Assembly: GCA_037074705.1 (NCBI GenBank)
Contig: CM073590.1
Coordinates: forward strand, 134,559,600 to 134,623,599
Direction of reading: 5' to 3'
Origin: Zhengitettix transpicula
Taxonomy: Eukaryota > Arthropoda > Insecta > Orthoptera > Tetrigidae
Length of the DNA stretch: 64,000 nt
Of the stretch, positions 32,735 through 44,590 are shown in pieces. Positions within the stretch are counted from its first letter, which is position 1; each line of letters begins with the position of its first letter. Under the pieces are notes generated by a model. That model did no database searches, was not told where the DNA came from, and saw only the letters and a program-made list of their open reading frames with translations. The translations under genes were made by a program, and so were the position numbers.

Positions 32735-34334
32735 GGAGTTACTACGGAATTTTTCAGTTCCGAGAAGTGGCTTGTCCGTCGTTTGTGTATGTTTGGTTTT
32801 TTCAAGTTTGTGTCACATTCTGGGTTACTCTTGAATACATATTTTTTGTGTGCAATTCAAAATTTATTTTGTTCAGTGATTGTCTTATTTGTCTTCAAAC
32901 AATTATTTGTTAGTTTGAATTATAAGCATACTCTGTAAATATTTAAATTGTACTCTTAGTAAGTTTCAGTCTATTTTCTTTGTTTCATTGTTATTTACTA
33001 GTGTTTAAGGCTATTGATTAACTTGTAATTATTATACTGTAATCTATGTTATATAGTACGGAATTGAGTTCTAGATAAAAATACTATAGCTTCTAGTGGC
33101 TATTTGTATTTTCATTTGGAACGGAGGACTAATGGAACTGAAAATAATCAAACCCATCTAACTACTGAGATACAAAGTGCTGTTTATTTATGAAAGGAAG
33201 GATAAAATAAAAGAATATAACCCCAAATATTTTAACTTCAATATATATTTAAATGATATATCATCGAAGTATTTTATGCCAATTTTATGCACTAGTATAA
33301 ATTACATTAAAGTTGTCCACCATCTTCTGCTTATTACAAACAAAACTTACGTTTATTTCGTATTGGAAATGCTAGAAAACAGTTACTGTACACATAAATA
33401 TGGGAACTAAATTTCTGTGGCAATGTAAATTATGAAGTCGCTTGTAAATGCAGGTAGACGGCCAGAATATCTTACAGGATAATAAATGTATCACGTTATA
33501 TTAACTTCACACTTGAGTAGATCCCTACCAATTTCTTGCCGTAAATTCATTGGATCACTCACAAAACTTACGCAACTCTTCACCGTGAAGGTGCGACGAA
33601 GTGTTAACTTTTTCTTCAGCTGTAAAGGCCATTACTTTTTTCTTGCCGTTAGTGTCTTCGAATTTGCGAGAAGATTAATAGTACTTCATTCTTGTTGCAT
33701 TCACACATATAATACCCGAGTACTTGATAACTGGTTCGAAACAAGTTTCAAAATGGGAAGTAAGGAGGAACAACTTTTACTGTTTATTGCCGCGTACAAA
33801 CACCCGATATATTGATTTCAGGTGAACAAAAAAGAAACAAAATCCTTAATGTTGTAGTTTTTGATCGTCAGAACGAGGCTTCTTCTGTGCTAAAGTGTTA
33901 AGTCCATAACGATGCAGTGGCACGCCACTGCCACCAACTAAGAAAAGCATCTTCAACTAACTGGTTTACGGATTACGAAACTGATTCACAAAGGCTACTT
34001 TTATATCACATGAAATACCTTTACCTTGACTCCATAAGATTTTTATCTTTCGAATGAACGATACCTCTTAGTGTATTAATGCAGTTTTGACATTGTATTC
34101 ACTCTTGGATATATTTACATGTACTCCTTCCGTCCTCTACACAGTTGCTTCCATAATTCGCTGTCCCATCAATCGAAGAGTCAGTCAGCTGAGCTTCATA
34201 CACTATCTTGAATAAAATGCCACTCAACAAATACCACATAATTATTTAATTAATACTTAAATATAAATGATTTTTAAATCTAAGTTTTAAAGCGTGTTGA
34301 AATGTAATTAGGGTTTAAGATAGAAAAATAATCG
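32732..34334. other. No recognisable gene
   Basis: AT-rich. Open frames of 77 and 109 codons (33177-33410 and 33486-33815) have no motifs and composition like their flanks. Confidence 0.4.
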
Positions 34335-34472
34335 GTATAATCGGTAATCGAACCCAGGAACACTGTTTAGTAGAAAGAGATGACTCTAAATGGGTACCTC
34401 AGATGAACGAATCAGATGTATACTAAGTAGTGGTCCCAGGTTCCATTCCCAATTCTGTCGATTATTCATAAC
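34335..34472. repeat. Inverted pair of tRNA-like SINE heads (palindromic)
   Basis: The minus strand reads CCTGGGTTCGATTACC (B box) toward AATAATCGG; the plus strand, about 90 bases on, reads CCCAGGTTCCATTCCC (B box) toward GATTATTC. The outer 45 bases on each side are imperfect reverse complements of each other, from AATAATCG to TTAGTA. The whole is therefore a fold-back made of two opposed tRNA-like heads. The mariner at 34475 starts directly after it. Confidence 0.5.
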
Positions 34473-34474
34473 TA

Positions 34475-35673
34475 CGAGGGTTGTTCGATAATTATGGTAA
34501 TTTTTTATGAAAGAGATTGAAATTTTTCACTTTCGCGCCTTTAAAAGATATTTATAAAAGTTTTAAACATGTGTCTTTCATAGTTTATTGTTGGCAGCCT
34601 TCTGTAGTGTTAGATTGTAGTCAGGTAGAGACAATTGAAAAAAAAAGAAATTTGGTCCGTCATTAAACACTCAATTGAAGGGTTGGACAGCTGCACAAAT
34701 CCAAAAAGAATTTTATTAAGTTCATTCGTACTCTGCACCAGCTTTGAATACCATTTACTGCTGGATTAAATGAGTTTAAACGACGTCATAGAAGCGCAAG
34801 AGATGAAATTAACTCCTGCCTGCCCAATTGAGGTCACCACTCAGGAAAACATCGAAAAAGTTCACAATATCGTACTGGACAATAGCAGACTAAAAGTGCG
34901 TGAGGCAGCTGATGCCGTAGGCTTCTTAACTCAACGAGTGTATTTCATCATCCATGAAAAACTGGCCATGAAAAAGCTTAGTGAGCGATGGTGCCGCGAC
35001 TGTTGACATTGGACCAAAAACGGATTATGAGAAACTTTTCAACGCAGGATGTAGCAATGTATAGGCGTAACCCACAAATGAAACTTGAATCCATCAATAC
35101 ACTCCAGAGACCATAAAACAAGCAAAACAATGGACAAAAGCTGGTGAAAATCCACCGAAAAAACCGAAGACCGTTTTGTCAGCTGGAAAGATCTTTTAGG
35201 ATTCTCAGGGTATAATATTCATAGATTTATTGGGAAAGGACATAACCATCAATAGGCTTTTATGCTGCTCTGTTGGATCGTTTGAAACGGGTGCTGATTG
35301 AGAAACGGCCAAGATAGCGCACAAGAAAGCACTGTTTCTCCAGGAGAATGTGCTAGCGGACACAGCATCATTCTTAATAGCGAAAGCGTACTAATTGAGA
35401 TTTTTATTGGTTTCTCATCCTCCCTATTCACCAGACTTTTTCTTGTTCCCGAACTTGAAAAATTGGCTTCTGTGAGAAGAAACTTTCAACTAAAGTAGAT
35501 GTGGTCGAGGCCGTGTCTGACTATATAGAGTTTGATAAAACCTACTCTAGTGATGGGTTGAAAAAATTGGGAACTCGCTAGGCCAAGAATATAGCCAATG
35601 TTGGGATATAAGTTAAGTTTTTTAAAAAAATATTTTATTTTACATTTTTATCAGACTCATCAAAAAACCCTCC
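34475..35673 (+). mobile_element. Decayed mariner-like transposon (about 1.2 kb) with transposase relic
   Basis: TA dinucleotides flank the element (34473-34474 and 35674-35675). The ends CGAGGGTTGTTCGATAA and, reversed, GGAGGGTTTTTTGATGAG are imperfect inverted repeats. Transposase landmarks include EVTTQENIEKVHNIVLDNSR and REAADAVGF (DNA-binding half, 34827-34925), then GKDITINRLL (about 35235) and PPYSPDFFLFPNLKNWL (about 35425). The frame is broken many times. The HQDN block reads FLQENV, with E in place of the second catalytic D, so it cannot be active. Family: Tc1/mariner, mariner branch; subfamily not determined. Confidence 0.8.
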
Positions 35674-35675
35674 TA

Positions 35676-36085
35676 GAAAATTTTTTATTACATAAAGTAA
35701 TATCTGGAAACAATTTCGAATAGCGGACTACAGAGATAAGTCCTCACATAAATCAATTAAATAAATACCGAAGCGTAAAAAAGTTTTCTAAGTTTCGATT
35801 ACCTGGAAACAAAATTATTAATGTGTAACACTAGATTATTGACGTTATTGTATGCTTTTTCCATTCCGGAAAGACATACACAAAATTTTATTGGGGCTCA
35901 GCTATATATAACTTAATTTGCTGGCATAGAATTTTTTAAAGAATTTTTTAAAGAACAATAACATGTGATAGATTAAGCTATGTATTTACAAGACGAAGTA
36001 AGTTTGAAAAGCCCATGAACAATGATGTGCATGAAATCTATTCAAATCCAAATATTTATTATATTCTATTATTTACTGTGCTGTC
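35676..36085. other. No recognisable feature
   Basis: AT-rich DNA; TTTTTTAAAGAATTTTTTAAAGAAC near 35934 is a short local duplication. Confidence 0.4.
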
Positions 36086-36345
36086 TTGTCACTAGAAATG
36101 TCCTCGGCGACTGGAACCAGGAACTGTTACACATCTTGGCGTCAGTTTTTATTGATTAATTTCTATCTCACTGTCAATATTTATACTTTCAATATTTTCA
36201 CGTCCTCATTCTTTAGAGTTCAACTTTCAACTGCCACCCTTCCGACGCTAACTGTCTACCGCAGGTCTCCTCCCTGCAACAGTTACCAGTCCTCGCACTT
36301 CAAATATTTTTTTGGGAGTCACTTTGACACGTTACAATATATATC
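36086..36345 (-). mobile_element. Possible truncated copy of the (TA)n-targeting LTR-like family
   Basis: The stretch ends TGACACGTTACA followed by ATATATATC (36329-36350), like the right ends of minus-oriented copies. The sequence before it is rich in AACTGCCACCC/CCGACGCTAACTGTCT phrases similar to their pyrimidine-rich array. No left end or conserved core block was found. The 101-codon open frame here is probably not a gene. Confidence 0.3.
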
Positions 36346-36741
36346 AGGTTTTAGACTGTACAGGAATTGTTCCGTAATACTTGAATTTTAATTTCTGCAT
36401 TTCATACTATACTTCGATTCTAAATTAATTACTTTGCTTTAATACATAAAACGTTGACATTTATTATATAGGCTAACCAGCCACTTAGTTTCACTCAATA
36501 ACCATAGCTCACATTCTAATTTTCTAATATTCCCAGAATAAAAAAAAATTTTGACCACGTGGTGAAATTTAATATAATGGTAATATGAATGGTAATAGTT
36601 TCCAACGGAGGTCCATTTAGTTGTAAATTACTTCTGTGAGGTAAAACTGTCTTTTATTTTAGATTAAATTTAGAGTTTCTATACATTTATATTCACTATT
36701 TAGATTGCTGACAAACTATTTCCTGTCTTCTGAATATAATT

Positions 36742-36826
36742 GTCAGGTTTCATACCGGGACAACGTTTGCGATAACAACGTTTCAACGGCAAACTCACCA
36801 TCTTCTTCGCGACACAGTAAACCTGA
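36742..36826. mobile_element. Small fold-back related to 17393-17531
   Basis: GTCAGGTTTCATACCGGGAC...ACAACGTTTCAACGGCAAAC at the left resembles the left arm at 17393. The ends GTCAGGTTT and AAACCTGAC are perfect inverted repeats of 9 bp. The right arm is otherwise eroded. Confidence 0.45.
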
Positions 36827-36839
36827 CGACGATGGCTGA

Positions 36840-39800
36840 AACACTAAAATTTATATTTAGTATAGTCTCCCTAATATTTTCAGGGTTTTTTGTTACAACG
36901 AAGAAACTTTTACGATGAATACATTCAACGAACTGATACGGTCTGACGTAATATTGAGAGATAATTTTTAAATTTTCTTCATCTATATGTAATTGAAATG
37001 AATAAAAAAAATTCTGTGAATTTAAAATCTTATTGCCAATGAAATTTCAAAAAGGCTAGAATAACACTATACGATTAAGTACTAAATAATGAGGGTTTAA
37101 ACACAAAAGTTATTAAGAAGTCCAAGGATTGGTTCATGAGAAAAGTATTTATGTGTAAGACTCTAAATTATCAATTACGAAAAAAAATGATTGAGTAGTT
37201 GTCGAACTTTATCAACGATCACTAATTTTTCACAGTGTCTTATTTTTCGTTGCATAAGCTTGGATGAGTATGTGACCTCGTACACATTAGATACTGTTAT
37301 TAATAAACTTCAACAGCCTCACCATTAGAAACTCGTTAAAGAAGACCTCGATCAAAGTGTCTCACTTTTTCTGGTCATCAGTTTTTCTCTGGTGTATGCG
37401 GAACCGGCCTCTTTGCGTCCCATGGCGACCTTTGCATCTGCAATTGCCGTCCATTAATTTCGTTTAGGCATATTTTTTCCAATAGAATGGAATAGAGCTA
37501 TTTATTTTCATTTAAATTATCCTAGTTTTCAGCTTTCCTTAAATGATTTGTTTTATTTTCATGATCTATTAAGGAATTACGTTTGGTTTTTCATATCTGA
37601 ACACTAATTCCTTTACTGTAAGTGCTTTAAAAATAATATCATAGGAAATGTAGTTTAAATTATCTATTACTTAACATTAATGCAATTTTCTTTCTAACAT
37701 TATTTAGCAACTCTTAAATATGAAATACAACTATTTATTTTAGATAAAATGATACACTAAATTATTACTTAAGAGAAGCAATCCTGATATTTATTTTATA
37801 AATATATTAAAACCAACATATTCTTAGATAATTTGGTTATTTTATGGTAATAGTATCATTTTGGACTTACGTTTCAGTGTCTATAGTTATAGTTTTACAG
37901 TAATTGTTAATAGACGAATATTCGCAACAGTAGGCATGCGAATGCCGGATGTATGTTTATACTATTGATGGATTTCAATGATGTGCAATATATTATTACC
38001 GTTGCTATGAATGTAAACCTGACCCAGGTTTTCAAGCTTAGTTATGAGATCTTACCTTTAACAGGATAATTATATAACCAGAAAAAGAGACGACACATTC
38101 CATTCGACCAGATATATTCGCTTTCTAATTACCAAAATACGCTCGAATAAGAATTTCTCTGGTTTCAAATTAGGGCACCAGAACTACTAGGGAGGTTCGG
38201 AAAGAACTCGACCTCAGAAAGAAACGAGAATATTTGTAGATGATATTAAAAATTAATAATCTGCAATAGCCAGGAGTTATATAAGAATTAATTATAAATA
38301 AAGATTACTTGCACACCTGATGAGATCCACGGATTGGGGGAGAAACGTAAACTTTCAGAAAATTTTGTTAATATATTTATGTTTAAGAAATATTTTATTG
38401 TAAATAATTTTAACTGCCTCATTGGTCATTTTATATTATTAAACAAGATTATTACCAAATTATTATTACTATACGTAATATTATTTCTGTACATAATAAA
38501 TTATTATTACTATATGTAATAATAATAATCGTATGCCGTTTTCAGATGTATTAATATTTATTATTTCGAATGCTTTCGACAATTCATGTCTTATTCACCC
38601 TCAAATATTTTATAGTCATTACAAGAACTATAATAACAATTGAAAATAGTAATGTCAGAAGTATTTGTGTATTAAAATAAAAAAAATTGGTCATAGTTGC
38701 AAAAAGTATAAAAACAGTTAATAGATTTAAAATACATTAATATATTTAAAATACATTTTCCAATTATTACAGTTCTTGTAATGATTGAAAATTTTTTAGG
38801 ATGAATATATCAATTTTCGAAAGCTTCCTGAATAATTAATTTTAATTCATCTGGAGATTGTGTACAGTTATTATTATATATAATTATTAAAAAAAGTCCT
38901 ATTTAACATCACTATTATTTTTATTTTGTGACGGAGTTTCTATTTTAAATTACTAACTTAATTGTTTTTCAGACTTATTTATAACTTCAGTGAAACATTA
39001 TCAAACTCCGCTGTCTCAGTTATGACTTCATTCCAACAATATCTTCGCCCAGTAAGCCGTTTCTTTAGGCTCGAAAAGAAGTAATAATAATCATGGAAAT
39101 CAATTTGGCGAATTTTGTGCATGTATAATAAATTAGAAGTGCGATCCGTGAACTTAATCATGAGAAACTCGAGGATTGTGGGTAAATTTCCAATGAGAAA
39201 AAAATTATATTTATTGGCAAAAAATATTATTTTTATTGGCTAAATATAGAAGTTTGGTCGTAATAACTAGCTTCAGTTGTTCCAATAATGGGGTGTCATA
39301 TTCTTCAGCCTTTTATTCGTATTAGTTATTCTATGAAAATCATACTATGAGCGCTTACGACTTATTTGGGCCACTTACATCCGCTGTTTAGATTGATGTT
39401 TCGACTCAGAGATGGAATCTTGAATTCACAATTCACCAACGTAGCTAAATTCCGTTACTTTGATTTTAAAGGTATACAAATGTGACTGAGAAATATTCAT
39501 TTGAGTGTTTTTGTGGTCAAATCACCAACTGTTGAGATAATAGATATTTCTTATCCAAATATCCATGCAAATTGTTTTGAATCTTCCAGTGTTGAAATAG
39601 AAAATATTCTACCATCAGAGGAATACTTATCATCCAAAATGGAGGGTATATCGCATTTTTATTCATGTTATTACCGTTGAAAACGTTGGTTTAGATAATA
39701 TTGTTTAATATAAAATCCTCTCTTGTAAAGAAATAATTTATAACTGCTCAAATATGAATTACATAAATTTTGCACCCGACACCTACACACAATTAAACAA

Positions 39801-40500
39801 TTGAAGAAAATATAGTATGTCATCTATCATATAATACTTGAACTACAATTCCGTAATTTGCCATCTCGGTGTCAGATTTTCTGAATAACCTCGTGTTTCA
39901 AAATATCTGAGATGGTCTTCAAGGTACCTACAATTTATGCAAACTATGATATATGTCAGTCTATGCACTACGATATTATAGTTACCTTGCGTCATTAATC
40001 CAGTTGTTGACACAAACAAGCTGAGTATGGTTTACTTTGCGTGCTTTAATTAATTATACCCCATGACATTTCTAACTGCAGAAACTGTTCGAGGTCTGAA
40101 ATATTTGTCGTACAAAAATGAGGGATTAGAATTATTTATAGTAAGTAGATCGTCTTTTTTGTCTTAAAAAATATAAAAATAATTTTTGTACGTAAAAAAT
40201 TTATTTACAAATTGTTAATTCAATAAAACAATATAAGAATGTGTTGGAAATCAATCATCCACTATTTATCACTTAGCTGCTAGATCTGAAAAGCGTCCCA
40301 ATTGTCATTATTCACGAGAATAATAATTAAAAACAAAGGATTTTATGTCCAATATCAAACAGAAATATTATTAATTCTAAGATTTTTATATCAAAATTTA
40401 TAACAAAATTTCTTCGTAATAAAAATACTTTGTAACTCAACAATACCTACGATCCCTCGCTGTTTAATTATCTTATTTACTTGGTTTGAGTGGTTCTTAC
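36840..40500. other. Long AT-rich stretch without recognisable genes
   Basis: Only chance ORFs of about 60 codons. CACACCTGATGAGATCCACG...GAGAAACG near 38314 resembles the fold-back arm lead-in. 38640-38790 contains a locally repeated TTAAAATACATT. A somewhat GC-richer piece at 37340-37450 has no nameable motif. Confidence 0.4.
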
Positions 40501-40502
40501 GA

Positions 40503-40605
40503 TTTTGATTCACTTGACGAAAGAAACAAGGAAAGCAGAAACGATGTGCGGTATTTAATTTATCACTTACTTTTGTCTGTTTATTGTCTGCTTCATTATC
40601 ACTTA
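40503..40605 (+). mobile_element. Single arm of the 2758-3001 fold-back family
   Basis: CACTTGACGAAAGAAACAAG, CAGAAACGATGTGCGGTATT and TTATCACTTACTTTTGTCTG follow in the same order as in the complete copies. No matching left arm was found upstream, so the copy is half-lost. Confidence 0.5.
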
Positions 40606-40924
40606 CAAATTATGTTTAATTATTATCTATTGACCATCAACGACTTCAATAGTTTCGACGACTTTAAATATATGTAATTAAAAGGCGAATACACTTTTAC
40701 TGTTGAAATAGTTTCAAATGAGTAGGCGTTATTTTTACAATTTATTATAGTTTTGTCATGAAAGTTCTGTTTTATTTACTACATAGCTTTAAAACTGAAA
40801 TAGAAGACAATACTTTTAAACTATCATTCCCATCACACCCAGTTAAATTATAGCCTACTACGGAATTTTCGCACGGGCGTGTTAGTAAGTAAATATTATT
40901 TTCACCTGAAGCCAACGTTACTAA

Positions 40925-41110
40925 AGGTGCGTTTACACCCAAGAGCAACTCGCAGCCGGAGCTCCCGACAGTTACTCTCAGAACCCTTTACACGGGAGAG
41001 TGAAATTCGGCCGAGTTCACTCTCCGAGAGCAACTAGCAGTGCCAAATCTCGAGAGGCCGCGCTCAGACCGTTTACCAGCACGCTCACAGTCAGTTCTGC
41101 GAGTGATTTT
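40925..41110. mobile_element. GC-rich terminal fragment of an unidentified DNA element
   Basis: GGTGCGTTTACACCCAAGAG at the left and two internal inverted phrases (GAGAGTGAAATTCGGCCGAG with CACTCTCCGAGAGCAACT) suggest a MITE end. The other end is replaced at about 41116 by GC-rich family sequence. Confidence 0.35.
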
Positions 41111-41115
41111 AAGAC

Positions 41116-41437
41116 TGGGGGCCCTTGGCTACATTCTTTCTTGCATAAGTAGGGTAAGCCTGCGAGAGGATTCTCTCGCAGGTAACCTGCGAGGGATGTT
41201 CTCTCGCAGGCAGAACCTTGTAGGAGAGATACGAAGGGGCTACCTTTGGGATCTTGGCTACCTTCCTACACCCTACCGCATCCCCCTTTTCAAATCCCTT
41301 TCCTATGCTATAAGAGGGGAGTTGCCACTATGCCTATCTACACCCAAAAAAAAAGATGCCTTTTCCTCTCCGTTTTTGAACTAAGGTTCCCACAAGCCGA
41401 GGCACCTCGGCCTGTTCTGATAGGTGTATGTTCCGGA
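41116..41437 (+). mobile_element. Scrambled fragments of the GC-rich dispersed family
   Basis: In order: a 3'-half scrap (GGGGGCCCTTGGCTACATTC); the 5' head twice (GCGAGAGGATTCTCTCGCAGG and CCTGCGAGGGATGTTCTCTC); the 3' segment CCGCATCCCCCTTTTCAAAT to TGCCTATCTACACCC with an A-run (41344-41353); then a fresh 5' part GATGCCTTTTCC to GTATGTTCCGG, which abuts a Tc1 transposase. At least two copies are joined with internal deletions. Confidence 0.7.
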
Positions 41438-41439
41438 GC

Positions 41440-42220
41440 CATATCATGGAAGAAGCTGTATCTGTTGTGTAGAAAACAAGTCTTGAACATTCCAAGAAAT
41501 ATGTGGGCGAGGGTTGGCCTGTTGAAATACAGCTCCAGGAATGCCTTGAAGGGTGGGAACATCTTCGGGCTCCAACACTGATGAACCGGTTGCTGTTAAG
41601 ATTACCCACAATTCGTAGCAGCTGAGATCGTCAATGATGCGCAATCGCATCCCAGTTCACAACGTTGGGAGTTACTCCACTGTGGCGTTGGATAACGTAC
41701 TCCAAATGGTGGTAAAGCGTCTAACACGGATACAACCATCATTATACCCAAAATTAAATTAGGATTCATCAGAAAAACAACTTATTGCCAATATTCACGC
41801 CAGTCTCTGTGCCCATGAGCCAATTGGAGCCGCATGATTCGATGGTTTTCCGTCAGGGAAATTCTGTGTAAAATTCTGCATGCAGTCCACGGTGCAGAAG
41901 ACGTCAAAGAATTGTTTAAGCAGATATGATACACCTGTAACAGTGCATCAACGTTCCGCCAAGTGTCGAGATGAAGCTGAATGGGTCCGTCACCACCATG
42001 CGGACCAGGTGTCCATCATCCCGGCTCTTACGTCACATTTCGGTGTCCACTCCCGGATTTCCGAGTTGTACAGTTCCTCGCGAGCCCACTGCTTGCAACG
42101 TCGCACTACTGTTTGCTGTTACGAGCTGCTATTTGCCTAAATTAAAATCCTTCTTTACGAAACTGGATGATTCTTCCTGCCGTCTTTCGTCGTAGAGGAA
42201 TGCTCTTCCTCAAACACACT
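41440..42220 (-). pseudogene. Tc1-like transposase relic, cut by GC-rich repeat
   Basis: On the minus strand the frames give, N to C: VTANSSATLQAVGSRGTVQL (decayed DNA-binding part), APIGSWAQRLA, CFSDES (first catalytic D block, near 41780), VRYPTPQWSN, and GAVFQQANPRPHISWNVQDL then FSTQQIQLLPW (41560-41465). This is the canonical order of Tc1-type transposases with FQQDNARPH. Here the D is replaced by A, and frameshifts and stops occur, so it is inactive. The final SPDLNPIE block is missing because GC-rich family sequence begins at 41437. No TIR pair was identified. Confidence 0.7.
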
Positions 42221-42980
42221 TTCAAAATCAGTTTGATTCCATAGCAGCACTTATTGAAGCGTGTTGTGGCTTCACAAATAGTTATTTTCGACACGTAATA
42301 TTGTTTTTCTACTTTGCAATTTTAATCGTTTATTCGTATCAATACAGGTCGTTTGTACATTAAATTACACTCAGTTAGGAGGAGTCTTTCACTGTGGTGC
42401 AATTTTTACAAACATGAGTATCGTTCTTGCATCTGACGAGTGCGACAATAATTTAATATTTATATGGTTTATATACTGACAATGAACGTACGTATATAAA
42501 TACACATCAAAGTTTTTACGTAAACATAAAATACTAAACACAAATATCCCGTTCTCAAACGGATCAACCGAGCATTGGTTTTGAAATGTTAACTTGACGA
42601 TTTCACAAAAGACTTAATCTCAGGGTTCCGTGGGTTGATGTGTCTCTCATTAAATCGTCAAGCCATTTAGTTCACAATACCGTTTCTGACGGCGGCAAGC
42701 TCAGCGGGATTCAGTGACGGGTTGGAGTTTGTCTGATGACGTCATCAAACGACGTACGGGTTTGTAACATTGCATGGCATTCTTTCAGTTACATGCAAGA
42801 CAAGAAAATTAATTACTGGAATTCGTTTGAATTAAAGGTAAATACAAGTAGTCTTATTACTGACTACGAAAAGTAATACACTGTATTACCAACACTTCCC
42901 CTTTCTCCCGCAGCCACAATACAGTCTTATCTCTCCGGAAAAAAAACATCATCTTCCTGGCCAAGGGCGGTAGTGAGAAT
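42221..42980. other. No recognisable gene; one CRE-like palindrome
   Basis: AT-rich except 42690-42770. There the 14-bp perfect palindrome TGATGACGTCATCA (42734-42747) contains the consensus CRE/ATF octamer. Whether it is functional cannot be judged. Confidence 0.4.
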
Positions 42981-43509
42981 GGCCTGCGAGGGCTATTCTC
43001 TCGCAGGTAGAACCTTGTAGGAGAGACGCGAAGGGGCTACCTTTGGGGATGCCTCTTCCTCTCCGTTTTTGAACTAAGGTTCCCACAAGCCGAGGCACCT
43101 CGGCCTGTTTTAAGAGGTGTATGTTCCGGGGTCACAGACCTTGGGCATACGGCAAGAATTGTTCGCTGTTCCCATTGGAACAGTCGGCCAGCTGCCTCCT
43201 AAACCGGTCGAGGTACGGAGAAGGAAATGCTGCGTCCCCACAGCAAACTCTTCTCCCGCTATCGGAAGGGCGTGGGACAAGTACCCAATGCCCGACCTAA
43301 TTGATGCAGGTTTTTGTAGGGTTTTCCCTGCATTACTTTTAGGCGAATGCCGGGTAGGATCCTTAAAATATAGCCCGGGGGCCCTAGTAACCCTAAGCTA
43401 CCTTCGTCTACCCTTCCGCATCCTCCCTTTTTATATCCCTTTCTATGCTATTAAAGGGGAGTTGTCACCATGTGGATTACCCTCATGTAGCCTGTTGTCC
43501 TAAAAAAAA
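42981..43509 (+). mobile_element. GC-rich dispersed family, most complete copy (about 0.53 kb)
   Basis: It starts with the hairpin head GCCTGCGAGGGCTATTCTCT...CGCAGG, then GTAGAACCTTGTAGGAGAG, GATGCCTCTTCCTCTCCG, TTTTTGAACTAAGGTTCCCA, GTATGTTCCGGGGTCACAG, CGGCCAGCTGCCTCCTAAAC, GCGAATGCCGGGTAGGATCC, GGAGTTGTCACCATGTGGAT and CATGTAGCCTGTTGTCC, ending in AAAAAAA. A 128-codon open frame (43117-43503) spans most of it but is not kept open in the other copies. A-tail plus 5' truncation elsewhere suggests retroposition by a LINE. No polymerase III boxes were recognised. Confidence 0.85.
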
Positions 43510-44209
43510 CCTGGCCAAGGGCAATTTCTAGCCCCGATGTTTGATTAATTGTTAATATAATTCAATCTAAAGAAAACTCTCACCAGAAATTTAAAATGTA
43601 ATATGCACATTTAAAAATGAAGTAATTAAAATTTATTGACAAATTATTCGCGCGGTAAATTTCTTTTAAAAAACTAATCAAAACGGCATAGAATCTCCAC
43701 TCGCGGCCCGCATATCAGTCCACCAAGGAGGTTAGTATCACAGACATATTTGTTTACAGCACGAAAGAAATAAACACTATAAAAAATTATTAAAACACTC
43801 ACAAAAAGGTAAATTGGGAAAACGGTGACTGCCGTAAAATAAAATGTCACACGAGGTTTACAAATTACTAGAGATAAGGTTTGGGTTTTAATATGGGTAA
43901 AATTGTCTTTATTAACAAATTTCAATACTAGATTATTTTGACTGAATTATGTTGCGTTACAACATTAAGTTAATAGTACCTTTAATAGTTCTAAATGACT
44001 TTTTTTTTCAAGACTATAAAATATAGGTAGTAATGAGCGCCTGTTTTATTTGAATGCTGTCTTAATCTCTGCACTTTTTCATATTAAGCCTACGTGTCTA
44101 TATAGTGTGTGTGTGTAATCTCGTGTCTGACGTAGCCACTATATCTTTTTGATCGACATGTGCGTGTCTTGCAGTCGATTTATTTGTGTTATCTTCATTC
44201 CTTCATCGA
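43510..44209. other. No recognisable feature
   Basis: AT-rich; an 83-codon minus-strand frame at 43674-43925 has no motif. Confidence 0.4.
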
Positions 44210-44590
44210 ATCGCAAGCTCAATAAAAATAGCAGTAAACTGCGTTCCCAGCATTTGCCAACATTCTCGAGCGTCGACGCTACTAGTTGTAAGTTACTCTT
44301 GTGAATAATTGTACTCTGAGAACCGGCCGGGTTTTATTACTATTGCGAGTGGTGGGGATGGCGTAGCGGCGCATGCGTGCTGGTGATAATTAGCTCAAAG
44401 AGGCGCAGATTACGTGTTTATAGGGCCGGCCATTCACACCGCTCCGCCGTGGCCTTCGTTCGCCGCGTCTTCCATTCTTTCCTCACTTTACTTCAAGCGA
44501 GAGGACTCTTCAGATCAAGATCACGCTGTTTTAACTCGGATTTTGTAGATTCCTGACGGAATGTCATGGGGCTTGCATTTTAAATTACGA
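44210..44590. promoter_or_regulatory. GC-richer CpG-containing island
   Basis: 44270-44500 contains GAACCGGCCGGG, TAGCGGCGCATGCG, AGGGCCGGCC, CCGCTCCGCCGTGG and GTTCGCCGCGTC in an otherwise AT-rich region. No ORF of interest runs through it. It could be a promoter region, a conserved element or an old GC-rich repeat. Confidence 0.3.

Noticed and set aside
43117..43503. 128-codon open frame in the GC-rich family as a protein gene
   Set aside because: Other copies of the same repeat do not keep this frame open, and the frame depends on low stop density in GC-rich sequence.
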